Source: CAZHTS01 sp964535315 | GTDB lineage: Bacteria; Chloroflexota; Anaerolineae; Anaerolineales; Anaerolineaceae | Length of the DNA stretch: 64,000 nt | Reading direction: 5' to 3' | Assembly: GCA_964535315.1 (NCBI GenBank) | Contig: CAZHTS010000011.1 | Location: forward strand, 1 to 64,000 | Shown: one piece after another, positions 18,737 to 27,970 of the stretch | How positions within the stretch are numbered: position 1 is the stretch's first letter | How the letters are laid out: each line of letters starts with the position of its first letter | The notes under the pieces: generated by a model | What the model saw: the letters and a program-made list of their open reading frames with translations, nothing else | Database searches by the model: none | Told to the model about the DNA's origin: nothing | Made by a program: the position numbers and the translations under genes

Positions 18737-19519
18737 ATGACCTATCGAATTGCAATCGCAAATGAAAAAGGCGGTGTGGCCAAAACCACCACCACCCTCT
18801 CTCTGGGCGCTTCTTTTGCAGAACTGGGCGAGAAAGTCTTGCTCATCGACCTGGATGCCCAGGCCAACCTGACCCTTGCCGTGGGCATCGAACCCGAGAA
18901 AACAAACCTGAGCATTGCCAACGTTCTTATGGAGGCCTATCCCATTCAAAAAGTTGTGCGCCAGACGGGCGTTACAAACCTGGATCTTGTGCCGTCCAAC
19001 CAGGAAATGGGCATGGCAGAACGCTTTCTACCCATCCGGCCTGCGTACGAGCTCATTCTGCGCAAAATCCTGCAAGACGCCCGCATGGACTACACCTATA
19101 TCCTGTTCGACTGCCCGCCCTTTCTGGGCGCCGTCACCCTGAACGCCCTGATGACAAGCGATTTGTTGCTGTTGCCCACCCAGGCCGAATTCTTTTCAAT
19201 CTATGCGTTGCGCAATATGATGGCGTTGGTGCGCCGCGCCCGTTCGCAAGGCAACCCCCGGCTGACCTACCGCCTGGTTTTGACCCTGTTTGACCGGCGC
19301 AATCGCGCTCATCGTACATTGAGCGAGCAACTGCGAGCAAATTTCAGCAAAGGTGTATTGAATACGGTGATCGAAACCGACACCAAAATCCGCGAAAGTT
19401 CAATGGCCGGCTCCCCGATCAATTATCACGCCCCCAAAAGTCGAGCCGCTCTCCAATACCGTGCCCTGGCTCAGGAGATTTTAACGTATGTCAAAGAAAC
19501 AACTGCGCAGCCGGCTTGA
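18737..19519 (+). CDS. ParA/Soj-type ATPase
   Basis: A 260-residue ParA-family P-loop ATPase with the deviant Walker A motif NEKGGVAKTTTT, Walker A' VLLIDLDAQAN and Walker B ILFDCPP. No ParB gene and no parS-like site were seen nearby, and the gene is embedded among sensors, so chromosome partition is unlikely. ParA homologues such as ParC and PpfA are known to position chemoreceptor arrays, and a similar role in placing this sensor set is a reasonable inference. The stop lies 32 bases inside the following kinase gene, implying coupled translation. Confidence 0.9.
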   Translation: MTYRIAIANEKGGVAKTTTTLSLGASFAELGEKVLLIDLDAQANLTLAVGIEPEKTNLSIANVLMEAYPIQKVVRQTGVTNLDLVPSNQEMGMAERFLPIRPAYELILRKILQDARMDYTYILFDCPPFLGAVTLNALMTSDLLLLPTQAEFFSIYALRNMMALVRRARSQGNPRLTYRLVLTLFDRRNRAHRTLSEQLRANFSKGVLNTVIETDTKIRESSMAGSPINYHAPKSRAALQYRALAQEILTYVKETTAQPA

Positions 19520-22500
19520 AAATTTATTCTCAAATATCGGGGAGAACGGCGCCTCACAGCCCGCCCCCCAGGAAACAGAACCGTCCACGCCCGACTCTAC
19601 GACCGTGCGCGGGTGGACCTGGGAATGCGATACCGCCGGCACCTATCTTAAATGCAGCGCCGAGGTGCAGGAAATCCTCGGCATCCCTGCCGGGGGGTTC
19701 ATCGGGCAGTCTTTATTTAACTTCAAGCTCCATTCCAGTTCTGCCGCCTTTCTCAAAAACGCTCTTGCAGAAAGACCGCCGCGCCCCGGCATCCCTTTAG
19801 AAGTCGATCTGTTCTTCCAATCAGAAACGGCCGGGTGGTTAGCCGTTCGCATTCATATTTTGATCCGGCGCGACGAACACAATAACACCGTCGGTTGGCA
19901 CGGGTTTACCCAGCTATTACCCCCCGAATTACATCCCACCCCTGAGACTCTGATTTCCGAAACGGTGATGCCGCCGCGCATTGGCACCGGCCCACTCAGA
20001 CCCTGGGGCCCCCCCAGCGGTTCACAGACCTATTCGTTGGTCGGCATGGCGTATGAAAACGAGACCCCCCGCCCGGCCTCACACGTATGGACCGAAGCCG
20101 GCATGAAAAGCCTGGTCAAAAATGAATCCATCGTACAGGCAGCCCAGGCTACTGTACCGGCGGCCATCGCCGTGCCCTTTGAGGTTCGCCAACAGGGGCT
20201 GGGGGTGCTCGAGATTGTCGATGAAACCACCACCCGCCAATGGAGTGTAGACGACCGCATGCTGGTGGAAGAGGTCACCAAACAACTGGCTCTGGCGTTG
20301 GAAAATGCCCAACTGTACGCAGCCGTACAGCAGGAGTTGGGGGACAGAATTCGCGCCGAACAGGAAACGCTACGCCGCAACCAGGATCTGGCCGCGCTGA
20401 ACCAGATTGGTCAAAAACTCAGCCACATTGCCACCCGCGATGAGATTTATGAATTACTGTACACCACCATCGGCCAGATATTGGACACCGATAATCTGGT
20501 CATCGCCGAATATGACCTGAAGCGCCAGAAGATCAATTTCCCGCTCGTTATCCAGCGCGGAAATTCAATTCACCTGCCGACCCAATCTTTGAAGGGTGTC
20601 CCCGAAAATATTTTACACGCGCGCACCCCCCTGTTGATTCCATCCCAGGTCAAAGCGGCTTTGCAGAAAATGGGAATATCCCTTGGGGAAGAAGAAGAGC
20701 CCGCCTCCCTGCTGGCGGTCCCCATGTTTGCTGGCGAACGCCCGGTAGGGATGATCATCCTGCAGGAGTATCAGCCCGAACGCACCTACTCCAACATTCA
20801 GACCGAACTGCTGTCGACCATTGCCGCCCAGGCTTCCACGGCCATCGAAAACGCCGACCTGTTCAAGCAAATGCAGAACGCCCTGGCCGCCATCGAAAAC
20901 CGCGAGCGCTATCAGGCCAACGTAGCCCGCGCCGTGGCCACACTGACCGAGTCGGGGACGCGCGCCCTGCCAGAAGTGTTGGAAATGATCAGCCAGGCCA
21001 CTCAAAACAGCCATATTTACTTCGCCCAGGTGCAGGAAGATGAAAGCGGGCTGTATTGGCGTTCGATTGCCGACTGGCGGGCGCCGGACAGCGCCTGGAG
21101 CGACAAGGGCAAAACGCAGCACATGCCGGTGGCGCTTTTCTCGTTTTGGGCCAACGAGTTGCGTGAGAAAGGCTGGATCATCCAGCACGTCAATGAAAGC
21201 GCCACGCCGCAAAAAGAGTTCCTCACCGATCAGGGCGTTCAAACCACGTTGATGCTGGCCGTCCCGGGCAAAACGTCTACCCCCAGTTTTCTGGCCTTCG
21301 ATCAGACCGGCAATAAACGCATCTGGCAAAGCGAAGAAATCGGTGTATTACGCCTGGCGGCAGACGCCATCGCCAACACCTTCACCCGCGAAGATCTGCT
21401 GGATCAGTTGCAGGCCACCCTGGATGAAACCGAAGGGCTGTACAACGCCAGCCACAAACTGGCCCTGGCGGCAGACCAGCAGGAAATGGTGGCCGCCGTC
21501 GCCACCGGTTTGCGTTCCTCCAGTATCAATCAAGCTCTGCTGCTGTTATTCGAACACGACCAGCACAATAAGATCAGCCGTATCGTTGTCTCGGCCAACT
21601 GGTACAGTGGTTATGGCATACCGCCGTTCCCGCTGGGCACAGAATTGCCGGTGTCAATTTATGGGCGCACCGTCGCTACCCCCACCCCCTTGTTTTACGA
21701 TGAAATCAGCGAGGCGCAAATCGAGGCAAGTTTCCACGACGAACTCAACCGACAAAACATTCACTCGTGCGCCATCTTGCCCATGTGGATTGGCAAACGC
21801 CAATCTGGCGCTTTGCTATTGTACTCGGCAGAACGGCACCACTTTACCGGCCGCGAAATTCGTTCATACCCGCCGCTGGTCGATCAGCTCGCCACTTCGA
21901 TCGAAAACCAGCGCCTGTTCGAACAGACCCAGGCAGCCCTGTCTGAAACCGCTCAGTTGTACAAGATCAGCAACGGCATCGCCCAATCGGTCGACGCCCA
22001 GGAACTCATTACCCTGGTTGCTGAGACCCTGCTGCCGGCCAATGCCGATCGCGCCTCGCTGCTCAGCGTAATTTCCAACAACGAGGGCGAGCCCACCGAA
22101 CTGGAAGTCATCGGCTTTTACGACGCTCAGGCTGAATACCAGCGCTCCGGCATCCGCCTCCCCATCGCCGCCTTACCGATCATCAAGAACCTGGGGAACG
22201 ATGTTCTGATCATCCCGGATATCTACCAGGCAGGTGTCGATCCAATTTCCCGCAAAGCCCTGCAACAGTTCAACATCATCTCGACCTGTATGGTTCCGCT
22301 GCGCAGCGCGGGCCGCCTGATAGGCATCATGACCACCTCGGCCCGCCGCCCGGCCGAATACACCGCCGAGGAGGCACGCCTCCTGTTGGCGGCCGGTAAC
22401 GGTCTCGCCGTCGCCCTGGAAAGACAACGACTGCTGACCGAGGCTCAACGGCGTGCGCTGGAACTGCAAACCGCAGCCGAGATCGCCCGCGATACCACCG

Positions 22501-24479
22501 GCACGCTGTCGCTGGACGTACTCTTCAGCCGCATTGTGGCCCTGTTGGTCGAACGCTTCAACTTCTATCATGCCTCCATCTTCCTGCTGGATGAGAACGG
22601 CACCTACGCCGTGGTGCGCGAGTCGACCGGCGACGCCGGGTATGACATGAAACAACGCAACCACAAGCTGGCGGTTGGATCGAAATCCGTCATCGGCATG
22701 GTCACCGCCACCGGGCGCCCGTTGGTGGTCAACGACGTTTCGCAAAACGCCATGTACTACCCCAACCCCTTGCTACCCGATACCAAAGCCGAAATGGGGC
22801 TGCCGCTCAAATTGGGCGAACGCGTCATCGGCGCCGTCGACATCCAATCGAATCGCACCAACGCCTTCACGGCCGACGACCTGAGCGTGCTGCAAATTCT
22901 CGCCGACCAGATTGCCGTGGCCATCGAAAACGCCCGGTCATACGAAATCTCGCAGCGTGCGTTTGAGGAAATGCGTGAGGCCGATCGGGTGAAGAGCCAG
23001 TTCCTGGCAAACATGAGCCACGAGTTGCGCACCCCGCTCAACTCGATCATCGGCTTCTCCCGCGTCATCCTGAAGGGCATCGATGGCCCGGTCAGCGATT
23101 TGCAGAAACAAGACCTGACCGCCATCTATAATTCCGGCCAACACCTGCTCAACCTGATCAATGACATCCTGGATCTGTCCAAGATTGAAGCCGGTAAGAT
23201 GGAACTGGCCTTCTCAGACGTAAACCTCAGCGATCTGGTTAACAGCGTCATGTCCACCGCCATCGGGTTGGTCAAGGACAAGCCGATCCGCCTGAACCAG
23301 ATCGTGCCGGCTGACCTGCCTACCGTACGCGCCGACTCCACGCGCGTGCGTCAGGTATTGCTCAACCTGATCTCGAATGCATCCAAGTTCACCGAAGAAG
23401 GTACGATCACCGTCGAAGCTGCCATACAGAAAAGCGCAGAAGGCAAACCAGAGATCATCGTCACGGTTACCGATAGCGGTCCAGGCATCGCTGAGAAGGA
23501 TCAGGTCAAGCTCTTCCAGGCCTTCTCGCAGGTGGACGACTCGCCTACCCGCAAGACCGGTGGAACCGGGTTGGGGCTGTCGATTTGCCGCTCGCTGATT
23601 GAAATGCACAAGGGACGGATTGGCCTGCTGCGCAGTGAAGTCGGCGTGGGCAGTACCTTCTTCTTCACCCTGCCGCTGCCCGAGCCAGAACCACAGGAAG
23701 TCGTGAAAGAAGACCTGACCGACGCCATCAACATCATTCTGTGCATCGACGACGATCAACAAGTCATCAGCCTGTACGAGCGTTTCTTGCGCCCCCAGGG
23801 ATATTACGTCGTGGGTCTGACCGATGCCAAACTGGCCGTCCAGCGCGCAAAGGAAATCGAACCGTTGGCGATTACCCTCGACATCATGATGCCCGAGCGC
23901 GACGGCTGGCAGGTCATGCACGAATTGAAGAACGACCCGGAGACCAGTTCTATCCCTATCGTCATTTGCAGCATCCTGGGTGAAGAAGCCAAGGGCTTTA
24001 GTTTAGGCGCTGCCGATTACCTGACCAAACCGTTCCTCTCCGAAGATCTGGTCAATGCCATTCACCGCATCAATCGCGATGGCACCGTGCACGAGGTGCT
24101 GGTCATCGACGACGATACCGCCGATCTACGCCTGGTGCAGAAGATGGTCGAGGAAAGTGGACATTTCCACTGCTTCCTGGCGGAAGGCGGCAAACAGGGT
24201 TGGGAAAGAATTCTGAGCAAACGGCCCGACGCCATCATCCTGGATCTGTTCATGCCAGAACTGGATGGCTTTGAACTGCTGCAAAAATTGCGCAAGGAAG
24301 CCGACCTGAGTACGATCCCGGTCATCGTTCTCTCCGGTATGGATCTCAACGCCGAGCAACACCAACGCCTGTCTGATTTTGGCCAACAAATGTTGACCAA
24401 AGGCCTGTTACGCGAACACGAACTATTGAACACGCTTGAGGCTATGCTGGCACAGAAACGTTCTTCGCCTGCCAGGTAA
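19488..24479 (+). CDS. Hybrid histidine kinase with PAS, about six GAF and two receiver domains
   Basis: A 1663-residue soluble kinase. It starts with a PAS-like domain (38-145), then a truncated GAF (180-270) and a series of GAF domains through residue 1155. The last GAF is nearly the same type as those of the membrane sensors. HisKA follows with MSHELRTPLNS (His1178), and a complete HATPase (TGGTGLGLSICRSL) to about 1395. Two receivers end the protein: REC1 (1415-1530, LDIMMPERDG) and REC2 (1536-1655, LDLFMPELDG), both with their acidic residues. It is the only kinase in the block and so the likely output for the kinase-less sensors. The start overlaps parA; an AGGAGAT site supports it. Confidence 0.92.
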   Translation: MSKKQLRSRLENLFSNIGENGASQPAPQETEPSTPDSTTVRGWTWECDTAGTYLKCSAEVQEILGIPAGGFIGQSLFNFKLHSSSAAFLKNALAERPPRPGIPLEVDLFFQSETAGWLAVRIHILIRRDEHNNTVGWHGFTQLLPPELHPTPETLISETVMPPRIGTGPLRPWGPPSGSQTYSLVGMAYENETPRPASHVWTEAGMKSLVKNESIVQAAQATVPAAIAVPFEVRQQGLGVLEIVDETTTRQWSVDDRMLVEEVTKQLALALENAQLYAAVQQELGDRIRAEQETLRRNQDLAALNQIGQKLSHIATRDEIYELLYTTIGQILDTDNLVIAEYDLKRQKINFPLVIQRGNSIHLPTQSLKGVPENILHARTPLLIPSQVKAALQKMGISLGEEEEPASLLAVPMFAGERPVGMIILQEYQPERTYSNIQTELLSTIAAQASTAIENADLFKQMQNALAAIENRERYQANVARAVATLTESGTRALPEVLEMISQATQNSHIYFAQVQEDESGLYWRSIADWRAPDSAWSDKGKTQHMPVALFSFWANELREKGWIIQHVNESATPQKEFLTDQGVQTTLMLAVPGKTSTPSFLAFDQTGNKRIWQSEEIGVLRLAADAIANTFTREDLLDQLQATLDETEGLYNASHKLALAADQQEMVAAVATGLRSSSINQALLLLFEHDQHNKISRIVVSANWYSGYGIPPFPLGTELPVSIYGRTVATPTPLFYDEISEAQIEASFHDELNRQNIHSCAILPMWIGKRQSGALLLYSAERHHFTGREIRSYPPLVDQLATSIENQRLFEQTQAALSETAQLYKISNGIAQSVDAQELITLVAETLLPANADRASLLSVISNNEGEPTELEVIGFYDAQAEYQRSGIRLPIAALPIIKNLGNDVLIIPDIYQAGVDPISRKALQQFNIISTCMVPLRSAGRLIGIMTTSARRPAEYTAEEARLLLAAGNGLAVALERQRLLTEAQRRALELQTAAEIARDTTGTLSLDVLFSRIVALLVERFNFYHASIFLLDENGTYAVVRESTGDAGYDMKQRNHKLAVGSKSVIGMVTATGRPLVVNDVSQNAMYYPNPLLPDTKAEMGLPLKLGERVIGAVDIQSNRTNAFTADDLSVLQILADQIAVAIENARSYEISQRAFEEMREADRVKSQFLANMSHELRTPLNSIIGFSRVILKGIDGPVSDLQKQDLTAIYNSGQHLLNLINDILDLSKIEAGKMELAFSDVNLSDLVNSVMSTAIGLVKDKPIRLNQIVPADLPTVRADSTRVRQVLLNLISNASKFTEEGTITVEAAIQKSAEGKPEIIVTVTDSGPGIAEKDQVKLFQAFSQVDDSPTRKTGGTGLGLSICRSLIEMHKGRIGLLRSEVGVGSTFFFTLPLPEPEPQEVVKEDLTDAINIILCIDDDQQVISLYERFLRPQGYYVVGLTDAKLAVQRAKEIEPLAITLDIMMPERDGWQVMHELKNDPETSSIPIVICSILGEEAKGFSLGAADYLTKPFLSEDLVNAIHRINRDGTVHEVLVIDDDTADLRLVQKMVEESGHFHCFLAEGGKQGWERILSKRPDAIILDLFMPELDGFELLQKLRKEADLSTIPVIVLSGMDLNAEQHQRLSDFGQQMLTKGLLREHELLNTLEAMLAQKRSSPAR

Positions 24480-24486
24480 TTTCGTC

Positions 24487-24542
24487 AAAGCGCCCGATCT
24501 ACGAGCATGCCAGCATGCAGGTTCCCATGGATTGGGCGCTTT
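24487..24542 (+). terminator. Hairpin between hybrid kinase and threonine synthase genes
   Basis: AAAGCGCCC (24487-24495) pairs with GGGCGCTTT (24534-24542), with a smaller GCATGC repeat inside the loop. A weak T-rich stretch follows. It may terminate the sensor operon or act as an attenuator before the threonine synthase gene, which starts 34 bases later on the same strand. Confidence 0.55.
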
Positions 24543-24575
24543 GCTTTGAAAATATTCTGACGAAAGAGGCTAAAT

Positions 24576-26255
24576 ATGCCCCCTCACTTTACTGTAAAAT
24601 GCACGGACTGTGGTAATGAGACCACTTTCAGCGCGGGCATCACCTCCTGCAAGAAATGCGGGAGCCAGTGGCGCGAGGCTGTCTATGATTATGGCAGCCT
24701 GGCGCAAACCCTGCCTGAAAAGCTTAAAGAACGCCCCTTTGACCTGTGGCGCTATCGCGAATTATTACCGGTACAAAACTTGAACCCGGATATGTTCATG
24801 GGTGAGGGTGGTACCCCGTTGATACGAGCGGTCAATCTCGGAATGATGCTGGGGTGTCCCAATCTCTATCTCAAAGACGAGCGCCAGGGCCCTACCGCCT
24901 CCTTCAAAGACCGTCAGGCAGCCATCACCATCGCCGCCCTCAAAGAAGCCGGCGTGACAGAGGTCGTGGTGGCGTCCACCGGCAATGTCGCCATTTCTTA
25001 CTCGGCTTACGCCGCCCGGGCGGGCATTAAAATGTGGGCCTTCCTGACCAGCCTGGTGCCGGCGGCCAAAATGCGTGAAGTCGCTATCTACGGCACCCAG
25101 GTGGTCAAAATTACCGGCTCGTACGATCAGGCCAAGCAGGTGGCCGCCGAATTTGCCAAACAACGCGCCCTGTTCCTCGATCTGGGCGCCCGCAGCATCC
25201 CCTGCGTTGAAGGGATGAAGACCATTGCGTACGAAATAGCCGAACAGCTAACCCAACGCCTTGGCCCGCCCCAACAGGCAGCCCCGCGCCCATGCTGGCA
25301 GGTGCCCGACTGGTACATCCAGGCGGTCAGCGGCGGCCTGGGCCCGATTGGGGTGATCAAAGGCTTTGCCGAAATGCAGTCGATGGGTCTGACCGACCGC
25401 ATCCCGCGCACAGCCTCCATCCAGGCCGAAGGCTGCGCCCCGATGGTGCACGCATGGAAAGAAGGGCGAGAAACGGCCGTCCCGGTCACCTCACCGCGCA
25501 CACTGATCGCCACCCTGGCAACCGGCGACCCCGGACGGACATACACCGTATTGCGCAAAAAGATGCTGGAGACCAGCGGCGGAACCATCGAAAGCGTCAG
25601 CGACGAAGAAGCCTATCGCGCCTTGCACATCCTCGCCAAGATGGAAGGACTGTCGGTCGAGCCGGCCGCGGCGGTAGCCATTGCCGGCCTGATCAAGATG
25701 ATCCGCGCCGGCCTGATCAAGCCGAGCGACACAATCGTGGTTAACTGCACCGGGCACACCATGCCCATTGAACGGAACATCCTGGGCGAAGGGTGGGAAC
25801 GCAGCGTCGATTTCCCCTCGGCCGGCATGGAAGAAGGCAACGAAGAAGGTCTGCTGGCTGCCTTGAGCAAGGTTGCCACCGATCGCTTCCCCCGCATCGA
25901 AATTGCCGACGATAACCCAGAAGTCCGCCGCCTGATCCGCCGCATTCTGCAATCGCAGGGGAATTACACCCTGTTTGAAGCCACCAACGGGCGTGAAGCG
26001 GTTGAACTGGCGCAGAAGGAACATCCCAGCTTGCTCATCCTGGACTTGATGATGCCCGAAATGGACGGCTTCTCTGTCATGGATGCGCTCAAATCAAGGG
26101 CAGACACTGCTGATATCCCGATCATTGTCGTGACGGCCAAAGAACTCACTCCTGCCGAAAAAGCAAAACTGAAAGGTCATATCCAAAGCCTGATGCAAAA
26201 AGGCGATTTTATGAGCGATGAATTACTCGAAGAGGTGCGCTCCTTGCTTGGATAA
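24576..26255 (+). CDS. Threonine synthase fused to a receiver domain
   Basis: A 559-residue two-part protein. Residues 1-435 are a fold-type II PLP enzyme of the threonine synthase family: a short zinc ribbon (CTDC...CKKC), the PLP lysine Lys111 in ASFKDRQ, and the phosphate loop STGNVAISY. This enzyme makes threonine from O-phosphohomoserine. Residues 438-557 are a complete CheY-type receiver with the acidic pair in IADDNPEV, phospho-acceptor Asp490 in LILDLMMPEMDG, Thr in VVTAKE and Lys in MQKGD. The joint is in frame with no stop or shift. The C-terminal receiver implies phosphorylation control of the enzyme, or its use as a sensor-linked effector, since it follows a hybrid kinase gene. 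Confidence 0.9.
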   Translation: MPPHFTVKCTDCGNETTFSAGITSCKKCGSQWREAVYDYGSLAQTLPEKLKERPFDLWRYRELLPVQNLNPDMFMGEGGTPLIRAVNLGMMLGCPNLYLKDERQGPTASFKDRQAAITIAALKEAGVTEVVVASTGNVAISYSAYAARAGIKMWAFLTSLVPAAKMREVAIYGTQVVKITGSYDQAKQVAAEFAKQRALFLDLGARSIPCVEGMKTIAYEIAEQLTQRLGPPQQAAPRPCWQVPDWYIQAVSGGLGPIGVIKGFAEMQSMGLTDRIPRTASIQAEGCAPMVHAWKEGRETAVPVTSPRTLIATLATGDPGRTYTVLRKKMLETSGGTIESVSDEEAYRALHILAKMEGLSVEPAAAVAIAGLIKMIRAGLIKPSDTIVVNCTGHTMPIERNILGEGWERSVDFPSAGMEEGNEEGLLAALSKVATDRFPRIEIADDNPEVRRLIRRILQSQGNYTLFEATNGREAVELAQKEHPSLLILDLMMPEMDGFSVMDALKSRADTADIPIIVVTAKELTPAEKAKLKGHIQSLMQKGDFMSDELLEEVRSLLG

Positions 26256-26279
26256 CGATCCGTTTCAGAGAGGAGGAGC

Positions 26280-27230
26280 ATGGAAAAAGGACGCGTTACA
26301 GGTATACAATCAGCACTGGCCTCGGCTTTATTTCTAGGATTGGTGCCGATTTTCGGCAAGCAGGCCATTTCGTTGGGGTTTGCGCCGCTGTTAGTGGTTG
26401 CCACGCGCACCAGCATCGCGTGTTTGCTGCTGCTGATTCTCATGCTCCTCTTTCGCCGCCAGTTTTTCTACATCTACCCGGTCGGGTTGGCTGGTTGTCT
26501 GCTGGCCGGTCTTGTCAACGGTCTGGGATCCATTTTGTATTACACTGCGCTCGGGCGCATTCAGGCCAGTATCGGCCAGTTGCTCTACTCGTTTTACCCG
26601 CTCTTCGTGGCCTTCTGGCTCATGCTCGACCGCCAGCCAATCAGCCGTCTGACAGTTTTTCGCCTGATCCTGTCCTTGCCCGGTGTGTTTTTGCTCCTGA
26701 GTACCGGCGATCAACATATCGATATGCTGGGCGCGATTTTAATGGTTGGATCCGCAATCCTATACGCATTGCACCTGATCATCAACCAACGCGTTCTCTA
26801 CGAAGTGCCCGCCCCCACCGTTACGCTCTACACCCTCATCGCCATGAGCGTAACGGTGGTTATTCCCTACGCTCTTTTCGATCGTCGTATGCCCCCGGTA
26901 GAAGCGCCGTGGTGGCCAGTGCTGGCTATGGCCTCGATCACCTTCTTTTCTCGCCTGACCCTCTTCCTGGGCGTCAAACACCTGGGCGGCCTGCAAACCG
27001 CCCTGTTGGGGCTGGGCGAGCTGCTCGTCACCATCGTGGTCGCCAACTTCTGGCTGGGCGAAAGACTGACCACCTGGCAATGGCTCGGCGCCGTATTACT
27101 GGCACTAAGTTTGTTTCTGGTCAGTTTCGATAAAATTACCCCCGCCAAAAGACATACCACCGGCTGGCTGGCCTGGCTCAACCCGCCACGCATCCCCTCT
27201 ACACCGGATACCTTCTCCGATCACCCCTGA
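26280..27230 (+). CDS. EamA/DMT-family transporter
   Basis: A 316-residue integral membrane protein with about ten hydrophobic segments in two repeats, the layout of the drug/metabolite transporter superfamily (EamA). Such proteins mostly export amino acids or other metabolites. It starts 25 bases after the threonine synthase-receiver gene with a GAGGAGGAG site, so threonine or related amino acid export is a plausible but unproven role. The 3' end overlaps the convergent response regulator gene by 10 bases. Confidence 0.85.
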   Translation: MEKGRVTGIQSALASALFLGLVPIFGKQAISLGFAPLLVVATRTSIACLLLLILMLLFRRQFFYIYPVGLAGCLLAGLVNGLGSILYYTALGRIQASIGQLLYSFYPLFVAFWLMLDRQPISRLTVFRLILSLPGVFLLLSTGDQHIDMLGAILMVGSAILYALHLIINQRVLYEVPAPTVTLYTLIAMSVTVVIPYALFDRRMPPVEAPWWPVLAMASITFFSRLTLFLGVKHLGGLQTALLGLGELLVTIVVANFWLGERLTTWQWLGAVLLALSLFLVSFDKITPAKRHTTGWLAWLNPPRIPSTPDTFSDHP

Positions 27231-27970
27231 GTTTCTTCAAACGTCACGCTGGTCTCTATCATATACCCGGCACCCCGCACGCTTTTGATCTTCAACGCTG
27301 CACCGGGTAACGAATCCAGTTTCTGGCGTAAACGCGAAACGATCGGACGCAAGATTTTGGCAGCATCGTCCGGGCTGACGTTGTAGCCCTGGATCAAAAA
27401 CACCAGCTCGCTATGCGTAATGACCTCATCCATCCGCTGAAAGAAAATCTCCAACAAACGCGCCTCGCTGGGCGAAAGCTGCAACAATTCCCCGCCCCAA
27501 CTGATGCGCCGTTTGTTGCAGTCCACCACGATCTGATTGGAAAGATAATACACCTTGCCGTGCTGCGCCAGCCCCTTATCGCTGGCTGCCAGCAGATTGG
27601 CGCGCTTATCAGCAATGGCGCGCTCAACCATCTGGATCACCTGCTCAGGGTTGACCGGTTTTAGCAAATACTCAAACACCCGGTAATGGATCGCCTCAAT
27701 CGCCGTATCCATCGAACCGTAGGCAGTGATTAAAATCACGCGGATATCTGGCGCCCCTTCAAACACCCGGCGCAAAACCTCGATGCCGTTCATTCCCGGC
27801 ATTTTTAAATCCAGAATAACGACATCGAAAGGCATCCGCAGCGCCAGTTCCACCCCGGCCTCGCCGTTCTCCGCGGACATGACGGCATACCCCTCCAGAA
27901 GCAATACGTCGGAGAGTGTGGTGCGAATAGTATCTTCGTCGTCAATTATCAGTACTGCGCCTTTGTCCAT
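27221..27970 (-). CDS. OmpR/PhoB-type response regulator
   Basis: A regulator of about 249 residues. The receiver spans about 1-120 (acidic pair IIDDED, Asp in VVILDLKMPGMNG, Thr in LITAYG, Lys in LLKPVNP). The C-terminal winged-helix DNA-binding domain spans about 145-240 (LSPSEARLLEIF, RLRQKL, VRGAGYMIE). The frame is open to 28000, but ATG 27970 is preferred because GAGGATC lies just upstream and the receiver begins three residues later. The gene overlaps the upstream kinase gene by 29 bases and is the last of three co-directional signalling genes. Confidence 0.88.
   Translation of the reverse strand: MDKGAVLIIDDEDTIRTTLSDVLLLEGYAVMSAENGEAGVELALRMPFDVVILDLKMPGMNGIEVLRRVFEGAPDIRVILITAYGSMDTAIEAIHYRVFEYLLKPVNPEQVIQMVERAIADKRANLLAASDKGLAQHGKVYYLSNQIVVDCNKRRISWGGELLQLSPSEARLLEIFFQRMDEVITHSELVFLIQGYNVSPDDAAKILRPIVSRLRQKLDSLPGAALKIKSVRGAGYMIETSVTFEETQG

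Noticed and set aside
18737..19519. ParA as a chromosome or plasmid partition gene
   Set aside because: There is no ParB gene, no parS-like repeats and no replication genes nearby; the surrounding genes are all signalling genes.
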